45,026 nt of DNA from Candidatus Magasanikbacteria bacterium CG_4_10_14_0_2_um_filter_33_14 (GTDB taxonomy: Bacteria > Patescibacteriota > Patescibacteriia > Magasanikbacterales > UBA922): NCBI GenBank assembly GCA_002793035.1, contig PFPL01000006.1, positions 1 to 45,026 of the forward strand, given 5' to 3'. The translations under genes and the position numbers were made by a program. Position 1 is the first letter of the stretch. Each line of letters starts with the position of its first letter. The notes under the pieces were generated by a model, which was not told the origin of the DNA, did not search any database, and worked only from the letters and a program-made list of their open reading frames with translations. Positions 39,184 to 45,026 of this stretch are shown here, piece after piece.

Positions 39184-40437
39184 TTTAACAACTTCACTTT
39201 CAATCTCCATCAATCTATTATACTTCTCTACTCTCTCAGATCTACTCATGGAACCAGTCTTGATGAATTCTGAGTTAACCGCTACTGCTAAGTCAGCGAT
39301 GAAAGTATCTGCTGTTTCGCCTGAACGATGTGAGACTGAAACTTTGTAACCATTTTTCTTGGCAAGATAAATCGCGTCTATGGTTTCTGAAAGACTACCA
39401 ATCTGATTTAGTTTTATAAGTACTGCATTGGCGACACCTTCATCAATTCCTTTTTGAATACGATTCACATTGGTAACAAAAAGATCATCTCCTACTATCG
39501 TTACTTTCTTACCCAATTTTTTGGTAAGTATTGCCCAATTTTCCCAATCATCTTCTGCCAAAGGATCTTCGATAGAAAGTATTGGATATTTTCTCACCCA
39601 AGTTTCCAAAATTCTGAGCATTTTGTCAGCAGTCGAAGCTTGTGAAGGACTAGTAAAATAATATTTTCCTTTACGATAAAATTCTGAAGCCGCAATGTCA
39701 AAACCTAGAAAAACATTTTTACCAGGCTCAAAACCAGAAACTTGAATAGCTTTTAAAATAAGTTGGATAGCTCTTTCATTATTTAGTAAATCTGGAGCAA
39801 AGCCACCTTCGTCTCCGACAGAAGTCGCATAACCTTTGTCGTTTAATATTGCTTTTAGAGAATGAAAAATTTGTGAACCCATTCTAACTCTTTCAGAAAA
39901 TTTCTTGTGAATAGGAATAATCATGAATTCCTGACAACTAAGATTGTTGTCAGCGTGTCGCCCACCATTCAATATATTCATGGTGGCTATTGGCATACGC
40001 CAGTTTTTTTCTGGAAGAGAAAAAGTACTACGAATATATTTGTAAAGTGGTTTTTTCTCTGCTTTGGCAGCAGCTCTAGCACAAGCAAGAGAAACTGAAA
40101 GAATTGCATTGGCCCCAAGCTTTTTCTTGTTATCAGTACCATCAAGTTCAATCATTCTTTCATCAATTTCTCTTTGTTTACTAGCATCTTGTCCAATCAA
40201 AGAATTGGCAATAAGTGTATTAACATTTTTGACCGCTTTAAGTACGCCCTTACCCCCAAAACGCTTAGCATTATCACGAAGCTCAAGTGCTTCATGAGTA
40301 CCTGTAGAAGCTCCAGATGGAACAGCTGCTTTACCCACAGCTCCACCCACTAAATATACTTTGGTCTCTAGAGTTGGGTTACCACGTGAATCCAATATTT
40401 CTCTGGAAACAATTTTCTTTATTTCGGTATTTTTCAT
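39181..40437 (-). CDS. eno: Enolase
   Basis: IVSREILDSRGNPTLETKV, SGASTGTHEALELRD, SVGDEGGFAPDL, LIKLNQIGSLSETI, VSHRSGETADTFIADLAVA. Confidence 0.96.
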   Translation of the reverse strand: MKNTEIKKIVSREILDSRGNPTLETKVYLVGGAVGKAAVPSGASTGTHEALELRDNAKRFGGKGVLKAVKNVNTLIANSLIGQDASKQREIDERMIELDGTDNKKKLGANAILSVSLACARAAAKAEKKPLYKYIRSTFSLPEKNWRMPIATMNILNGGRHADNNLSCQEFMIIPIHKKFSERVRMGSQIFHSLKAILNDKGYATSVGDEGGFAPDLLNNERAIQLILKAIQVSGFEPGKNVFLGFDIAASEFYRKGKYYFTSPSQASTADKMLRILETWVRKYPILSIEDPLAEDDWENWAILTKKLGKKVTIVGDDLFVTNVNRIQKGIDEGVANAVLIKLNQIGSLSETIDAIYLAKKNGYKVSVSHRSGETADTFIADLAVAVNSEFIKTGSMSRSERVEKYNRLMEIESEVVK

Positions 40438-40534
40438 AAAATCTTAATTAAATACTAGGTTTTAGGTAAGCCTAGGTTTTAGATAAAAAGGCTGAGTCTG
40501 ATGACAAGCTGGATTTGCTGTCTAGCTGATTACT

Positions 40535-40540
40535 ATTATA
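40535..40540 (-). promoter_or_regulatory. Candidate -10 element of eno
   Basis: Reverse strand TATAAT immediately after the U-tract of the upstream terminator; no strong -35 identified. Confidence 0.4.
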
Positions 40541-40544
40541 CAAA

Positions 40545-40572
40545 AAAAACAGCCTTTAGGAAAGGCTGTCTT
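40545..40572 (-). terminator. Intrinsic terminator of the SIMPL-domain gene
   Basis: Reverse strand GACAGCCTTTCCTAAAGGCTGTTTTTTTT. Confidence 0.85.
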
Positions 40573-40585
40573 TAAAATTGTACAC

Positions 40586-41533
40586 TTATTTTATCTTATA
40601 AGTAATATTTATATTCAAACTAACTTGACTAGTACCAGGCTCAATAGTAGGAGCACTTTCAGAATAACCTTCCATAGAATCCATCGCCATATATTTAGGA
40701 TAAATACCAGAATCAGCAATATATTCATTATAAGAAATAACACCATCCAAAGTTACTCCCAAGTCATTTGCTAATTTTTGAGCTTTTGCCTTGGCTTTGG
40801 CTACAGCTTGTTGACGAGCTTGATCTAGGTAGATATCAGTATTATCATCCACGACAGATTCTACGCCACCAATAGTATTGAGACCTGCTTCACCTGCTAG
40901 CATCACTACTTGACTAGCTTTATCCACATTGTCTCTTACTTTCACAGTCACACTTTGATTTATATTATAACCAGCAAGTTCTCTTGTACCATCTTCTAAA
41001 TAATTGTAATCAGGATACATACTTGGGGATTCTGTCTTGATATCAGTAGCAGGAATACCCAAAGCTTTTACTTTGGTAACAAAATCTGTAATCAATTGAT
41101 TATTTTTGTTACGAGCTTCGTCAGCCGTAACTTCACGTAAACTATTACCAACAGTTACCACACTAACATTTGGTACCACATCGACAACACCTTCTGCTGA
41201 AATATTCAATTGACGATCACTTACATCCACAGGAGCAACTCCAATATAATCAAAGTTTTTTATTTCATTGCGAATAAGAGTACCCACAAAAATAATAAGA
41301 TAAACTAACAAAATACCATAAAAGGTTTTCATAAGTTTGTGACCAAAATGACAACCATGACTCTTACAATGATGTCCCATTCCCATATGTCCATATCCAT
41401 GAACAAAATCATGTCTTTCACTTGGCATACTTGATGCACTAGGTGTTGATGACACAGGTGGAGTCATTGTAGGCATGTCCGGCATTGAAGATATTGTTTT
41501 TCTACTAGAAGTAGAAGATTTTTTGACAGGCAT
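40586..41533 (-). CDS. SIMPL-domain (DUF541) protein
   Basis: LNISAEGVVDVVPNVSVVTVG...INQSVTVKVRDNVDKASQVV...AVAKAKAKAQKLANDLGVTLDGVISYNE; one TM segment. Confidence 0.9.
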   Translation of the reverse strand: MPVKKSSTSSRKTISSMPDMPTMTPPVSSTPSASSMPSERHDFVHGYGHMGMGHHCKSHGCHFGHKLMKTFYGILLVYLIIFVGTLIRNEIKNFDYIGVAPVDVSDRQLNISAEGVVDVVPNVSVVTVGNSLREVTADEARNKNNQLITDFVTKVKALGIPATDIKTESPSMYPDYNYLEDGTRELAGYNINQSVTVKVRDNVDKASQVVMLAGEAGLNTIGGVESVVDDNTDIYLDQARQQAVAKAKAKAQKLANDLGVTLDGVISYNEYIADSGIYPKYMAMDSMEGYSESAPTIEPGTSQVSLNINITYKIK

Positions 41534-41661
41534 ATTTTTTTAATTAAATTATTTATATTTTTTATTATAGCATAAAAATAAAATGTTGTACAAAGTAAAA
41601 AGTTGTAGTTGTGACTATCTTAAGGTAAAATACTACTATACAAAATAAATTTATAAAAAAT

Positions 41662-41700
41662 ATGAATGAAGAGTCATTAGATCCTATGGAAAATAAATAA
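41662..41700 (+). other. Possible 12-aa mini-ORF (MNEESLDPMENK)
   Basis: ATG...TAA preceded by TTGTAG-N17-TAAAAT and followed by a hairpin with T-tract at about 41710-41738. Confidence 0.25.
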
Positions 41701-41709
41701 ATAAATAAA

Positions 41710-41738
41710 AATCGCCTTTCTCAAGACGATTTTTTATT
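41710..41738. terminator. Intrinsic terminator
   Basis: AAAATCGCCTTTCTCAAGACGATTTTTTATTTT; T-tracts on both strands. Confidence 0.75.
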
Positions 41739-41773
41739 TTAAGTTTTCTGTCTAAATCAGTTTAAATCAATGC

Positions 41774-43654
41774 TTATACTTCAATAATCACCGGCAACAT
41801 CATCGGACGTTTTTCTGTTTTACTCAAAACAAATTGTCCTATCTTGTCACGAATGTCATTACGGATTTGATTACTATCAGCCCAAGTTTTTGGATCTGAT
41901 TTGATAACCAATTGTTTGACTTTTTTTCTGATTTCTTCTATCAACTCTTTGTTGTCTTTTAGAAAGACAAACCCACGAGAAATAATATCTGGATTTTGGA
42001 TAAGAGTACCAGTCTTCGAATCAATCGTTGCAATGACGACAAGCATGCCGTCGCCAGCCAAGACTTGTCTGTCACGGAGTACTATATTTTGGTTGTCACT
42101 AACGCCCAAGCCATCAACAAAGACATAATCACTTGGAGCTTTTCTGTCGAGCATCACTGCTTTTTGAGTATTTACTTCGATGATACTACCATTGTCTGGC
42201 ACAAAAATTCTTTCTTTTGGAAAACCATTTTTGAGAGCGAGTTGCTCGGCTTCACGCAAGAAATAATAGTTGGCGTAAACTGGGATGAAATAAGTTGGTT
42301 TGATTTGATTGATCATGGTCAAAATATCTTCACGAGTCGCATGACCACTGACATGTACTTCCATGATTTCACCATGAATCACATTGTCACATTGACGATA
42401 CATGTTGTCTTTCAGACGTTGGATACTTCTTTCATTGCCTGGAATAATCGATGAAGAAAAAACCACAGTATCATGTTTTTTCAATTGTACAAAACGATGT
42501 TGTTTGTTGATGATACGCATGAGTACGGCATTCTTTTCACCTTGAGCTCCTGTACAAACTACCACGACTTTATTTTCTGGATAACGATGTAAATCTTTAA
42601 TATCAATTAAAACATTTTTGGCAGATTTGATATAGCCAAGTTCTTGTGCTACTTGAACATTCATCTTCATACTATAACCATCTAGAGCTACTTTTTTACC
42701 CAATTTTTCAGCTGATTCAAGAATCCAACGAACACGTTCAAGCTGAGAAGAAAAAGTACCAATAATTACACGTCCAGGAGCATTGGTCAAAATGTTCATT
42801 ATATTTTTATAAATTTCTTCATAAATACCATGACGTTTATCATTGGTAGAACCAAGACTTTCGAGCATAAGTACTGTTGGCTTTGGTAGTTTACTCAAGT
42901 GATCATAATTAATTTGTGTCACGCCATTTACATCACGAGCCAAAGTCCAGTCACCTGGATGAATGACAGTACCATTTGGAGTTTCGATGATAACACCGAC
43001 AGCATCCATGATAGAATGTTCGACTTGAAAAAATTTGATAGTAAATTTGCCAAGTTTGATAATATCAGTCAATTTATCAATACGAATAATTTTAAGATTT
43101 TTGGCAGTACCTTTTTTGTAATCTTCTTGTTTGTGTTTGATAAGAGCAAGTGTAAGATCTTTCCCAACAATTACAGGATTACCAAGTTGCTCCAACAAAA
43201 TTGGCGCAGCACCAATGTGATCAAGATGTCCGTGAGTAAATACTACACCACGAATATTCTTTTTTTTGTGTTCCAAATACTTAGCATTCGGAATAATATA
43301 GTCAATTCCAGGCATGTCTTCTTCTGGAAATTGGATTCCCATATCAAGGATAATAGCATCACCATCGTATTCAAAAATGGTCATGTTACGTCCAACTTCT
43401 TCACAACCTCCGATTGGGATGATACGCAAATTTTTTGAGACATCATTGGCTGGCGCAATAGAAGTAAGCTTACCAGCACGCCTAGCATTACTTAGATTTT
43501 TGTATTTACTTTTGTTACCACTATTACTCGTGATACTAGAGCTACGACGTTGAGGAGTAAATTTACCGTGTCGAACAGCACTTCCATTTTCTGTTTTTTG
43601 GGCAGGAGAAGTAGCTGATTTTCTGCCTAAAACAGAAGTATTCTTTCTAATCAT
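41774..43654 (-). CDS. rnj: Ribonuclease J family metallo-beta-lactamase RNase
   Basis: IIPIGGCEEVGRNMTIFEYDGDAIILDMG, VFTHGHLDHIGAAPILL, FQVEHSIMDAVGVII, HVSGHATREDILTMI; start taken at MIRKNTSVLG. Confidence 0.94.
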   Translation of the reverse strand: MIRKNTSVLGRKSATSPAQKTENGSAVRHGKFTPQRRSSSITSNSGNKSKYKNLSNARRAGKLTSIAPANDVSKNLRIIPIGGCEEVGRNMTIFEYDGDAIILDMGIQFPEEDMPGIDYIIPNAKYLEHKKKNIRGVVFTHGHLDHIGAAPILLEQLGNPVIVGKDLTLALIKHKQEDYKKGTAKNLKIIRIDKLTDIIKLGKFTIKFFQVEHSIMDAVGVIIETPNGTVIHPGDWTLARDVNGVTQINYDHLSKLPKPTVLMLESLGSTNDKRHGIYEEIYKNIMNILTNAPGRVIIGTFSSQLERVRWILESAEKLGKKVALDGYSMKMNVQVAQELGYIKSAKNVLIDIKDLHRYPENKVVVVCTGAQGEKNAVLMRIINKQHRFVQLKKHDTVVFSSSIIPGNERSIQRLKDNMYRQCDNVIHGEIMEVHVSGHATREDILTMINQIKPTYFIPVYANYYFLREAEQLALKNGFPKERIFVPDNGSIIEVNTQKAVMLDRKAPSDYVFVDGLGVSDNQNIVLRDRQVLAGDGMLVVIATIDSKTGTLIQNPDIISRGFVFLKDNKELIEEIRKKVKQLVIKSDPKTWADSNQIRNDIRDKIGQFVLSKTEKRPMMLPVIIEV

Positions 43655-43921
43655 AATATAAATAAAATGAATTAATAATAAATTAATGTATAAATATTTC
43701 AAATGTTTGAAATACCTACAAGATTGTTGCTAATAATTTTTAACAACAAAAAATTATATTTTTGAATAAACTACAACAAACTTGCTGTAGAAAAAATATA
43801 AGTTATCAGAATTTTTAATTCTGATGATAGAATACAGATCTAACGTTTGCTTGCCGGCAAGAATCAGCAAACAAATTCGTCCAATCTATATTCTATTGAA
43901 TAAAATTAAAATTTAGAAAAA

Positions 43922-45026
43922 TTATTTAAATAATTTCCAAACTTTTTTGGTTTTGAGATACCATTCGTTGACATTACCAAGACGATCAGAAGGATGAGCG
44001 ATATGATCTACATCGAAACCTTGGATATCATCGTTAAAAGCATATGTATAAGTAGGAACATACAAAAATGTCGCAGGAACATCGGCCAAAACACTCTTTT
44101 GTAAATCAGAATATTCTGTAGCTAATTCATTGTCATCTTTGGTACTTCTGATTTTTTCCAATTGTTCATCAATACTTCTCTTTTCGTATTGAGAAAAATT
44201 AAGACCAGGATAATTTATCTGACTAGAATGCCAAAAAGGATATTGATCAGGATCATTACCAATGATGACACCATAAAGTAAAATGTCATAATCATGAGTT
44301 TTGAGTACCTGACGAACAAAATCGTTGGAATCAACAAGTCTAACATTTACTTTGATACCTACATCTTGTAAATAACCAGCGATAAGCTGAGCAATTTTAC
44401 TATATTCAGGGTTAGCAGAAGTAACTAGATTCAAAGTGACTACATTGGCTTTGTCTTCTTTATCACTATAACGATAAAAAAGTTGAGCCTCTTCCAAACT
44501 ACTATCTACTTGTTTCTCTACTTCAGCCTTGATAGCCTCGATATCTATAGCAGGTGTCGAACTGGCTGTTTCTTCTACTGTCGTATCCACTATTTCTTCT
44601 GTACTACTAGCTGTTTCACTTTCAATGTTTTGTTGTTCTGCTAATTTTTCAGCTTCTTTTGCTCTGGCAGAAACCTGTTCGTTGATCAAAAGTTCACGAT
44701 ATTCTTCGGCTGAAATACGTGAAAAATGTTTGTCCAACAATTCATTAGCTTTTTCTACAGAGAATTCTGAACCAGCCAAATTGGCATCAAACCCAGGAAA
44801 ACCTTCCAAAATAGGACCATTCAAAAGTTGAGCTTCATTGGCTAAGACATCACTGACGATACGATCTCTATCAATAGCTTCTGACAAAGCTTGTCTTACT
44901 TCTGTTTCTGACAAAAGGTCCTTACTCATATTATAAAATAGAGCACTATATTGAGGAAGTTTCAAAGTATGTAACTCTATATGTTTACGTTTTACTTTTT
45001 CTCTATACTCAAAAGGGACAAAACTT
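43922..45026 (-). CDS. ABC transporter solute-binding protein, family 5 (peptide/nickel), 5' end beyond the window
   Basis: Frame is open upstream of the track start (SFVPFEYREKVKRKHIELHTLKLPQYSALFYN), so the TTG at 44965 is probably internal. EVRQALSEAIDRDRIVSDVL and VRLVDSNDFVRQVLKTHDYDILLYG are SBP5-like. Confidence 0.88.
   Translation of the reverse strand, partial: SFVPFEYREKVKRKHIELHTLKLPQYSALFYNMSKDLLSETEVRQALSEAIDRDRIVSDVLANEAQLLNGPILEGFPGFDANLAGSEFSVEKANELLDKHFSRISAEEYRELLINEQVSARAKEAEKLAEQQNIESETASSTEEIVDTTVEETASSTPAIDIEAIKAEVEKQVDSSLEEAQLFYRYSDKEDKANVVTLNLVTSANPEYSKIAQLIAGYLQDVGIKVNVRLVDSNDFVRQVLKTHDYDILLYGVIIGNDPDQYPFWHSSQINYPGLNFSQYEKRSIDEQLEKIRSTKDDNELATEYSDLQKSVLADVPATFLYVPTYTYAFNDDIQGFDVDHIAHPSDRLGNVNEWYLKTKKVWKLFK

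Noticed and set aside
43922-44965. TTG at 44965 as true start of the solute-binding protein
   Set aside because: The frame remains open and SBP5-like upstream to the window edge, so the gene is truncated by the window.
1-45026. CRISPR array, transposase or prophage genes
   Set aside because: No regularly spaced repeats with unique spacers, and no transposase, integrase or phage structural genes recognised apart from a weak baseplate-J-like resemblance.

Overview
AT-rich bacterial chromosomal window, probably from a Candidate Phyla Radiation / Patescibacteria-type genome (inference from gene content and reduced style, not tested). About 30 protein genes, all on the minus strand except one (DHH-family protein, 34081..35222). 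Main blocks: a type IV pilus-like operon (receiver, PilB, PilC, pilin) ending in a giant pilin-like gene open to the left window edge and absent from the supplied ORF track; a glycosyltransferase/sugar-transferase cluster; rnpB; riboflavin synthase alpha; a T-box-controlled thrS; a second PilB-type ATPase; tRNA-Leu(GAG); a DAGK-like protein, bactofilin and histidine kinase; a GC-rich acyl-ACP-reductase-like gene; pyrD; argS, tyrS and valS; two iPGM paralogs and eno; a SIMPL protein; RNase J; and a partial ABC solute-binding protein. Best leads: (1) the giant pilin-like protein with a GspK-like lack of Glu5, a candidate pilus-tip adhesin; (2) a catalytically degenerate iPGM paralog next to a normal one, in a segment bracketed by inverted composite repeats that also holds degenerate DHH and Nudix-like proteins; (3) an S23/four-helix-bundle gene flanked by imperfect inverted repeats that overlap its own start; (4) a GC-rich AAR-like gene with its own promoter and dual terminator; (5) short palindromic/repeat elements found inside rnpB and in frame inside pyrD, argS and valS. 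All family assignments are by eye; no searches were run.
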